Of a stretch of DNA of 6,044 nucleotides, positions 5,939-6,044 are shown one piece after another. Source of the stretch: Rhizobacter sp. (GTDB taxonomy: Bacteria > Pseudomonadota > Gammaproteobacteria > Burkholderiales > Burkholderiaceae_C). The DNA lies in assembly GCA_025351675.1 (NCBI GenBank), contig JANXVK010000190.1, positions 1 through 6,044 on the forward strand, in the 5' to 3' direction. The position numbers and the translations under genes are program-made. The notes under the pieces are model-generated. The model searched no databases, had not been told where the DNA came from, and was given only the letters and a program-made list of their open reading frames with translations. The stretch's first letter is position 1; every line of letters starts with the position of its first letter.

Positions 5939-6044
5939 CTACCCGGACGTGCTGAGACGTTCGTTGACTTCGTCGACGTTGAAGGCGATGGGATCGAACG
6001 AGCCGCCGATCCATTCCTTCAGGTCTCGATGCTCGGGATGTTTG
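5939..6044 (-). CDS. Plasmid pRiA4b ORF-3-like family protein, C-terminal end (rest outside window)
   Basis: The minus strand is open from the window edge to a TAG at 5939-5941 and encodes 34 residues. They start KHPEHRDLKEWIGG and continue SFDPIAFNVDEVNERL. This is the characteristic end of plasmid pRiA4b ORF-3-like proteins (related to the IS1096 passenger TnpR), in which an HPEH-x(2)-L-x-EWxGG-x-FDPxxFD-x(3)-VN-x-RL signature closes the protein. The function of the family is not settled; it occurs often on plasmids and near mobile elements. The stop lies 59 bases upstream of the lipoprotein start on the same strand, so the two might share a transcript. Only the tail is seen, so whether the gene is intact cannot be judged. 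Confidence 0.72.
   Translation of the reverse strand, partial: KHPEHRDLKEWIGGSFDPIAFNVDEVNERLSTSG

Noticed and set aside
5880..6014. N-terminal extension of the lipoprotein to ATG 6014
   Set aside because: It would place 45 Arg-rich residues before a signal peptide and overlap the pRiA4b ORF-3-like reading frame on the same strand; the signal peptide begins naturally at ATG 5879.

Overview
This is a GC-rich window with dense, closely spaced genes. The codon bias (strong G/C at third positions) and the lipoprotein signal ending LTAC-GGGG suggest a proteobacterium, most likely of the order Burkholderiales. That placement is inferred from style and is not proven.

Positions 1-4839 (+ strand) hold one compact operon-like run of six genes. 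In order they are: the 3' end of a short-chain dehydrogenase/reductase (SDR); a zinc-free medium-chain quinone-oxidoreductase-type reductase; the N-terminal (thiamine diphosphate/Mg-binding) and C-terminal (pyrimidine-binding/transketolase C) halves of a split transketolase; a KduD-like SDR that overlaps the transketolase gene by ATGA; and a third, different SDR. Gaps are 42, 33, 13, -4 and 25 bases. The start of the operon lies upstream of the window. Three SDRs, one MDR reductase and a split transketolase suggest catabolism of an unusual sugar, polyol or sugar acid: oxidation or epimerisation by the SDRs, then two-carbon transfer by the transketolase. No kinase, transporter or regulator is visible, so the substrate cannot be named. 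The C-terminal transketolase half has Cys where classical transketolases have the acceptor-selecting Asp, which suggests a non-standard substrate.

Positions 4840-5423 look like a scar. A short antisense remnant of an IS3-family OrfA transposase lies just after the last SDR. It abuts a DUF6933-like ORF on the + strand that appears to have lost its N-terminal part.

Positions 5424-6044 are on the - strand. They hold a small uncharacterised lipoprotein with a clear lipobox and a beta-rich mature domain. Upstream of it, cut by the window edge, are the last 34 codons of a plasmid pRiA4b ORF-3-like protein. This right part is visibly less GC-rich than the operon and looks like accessory sequence.
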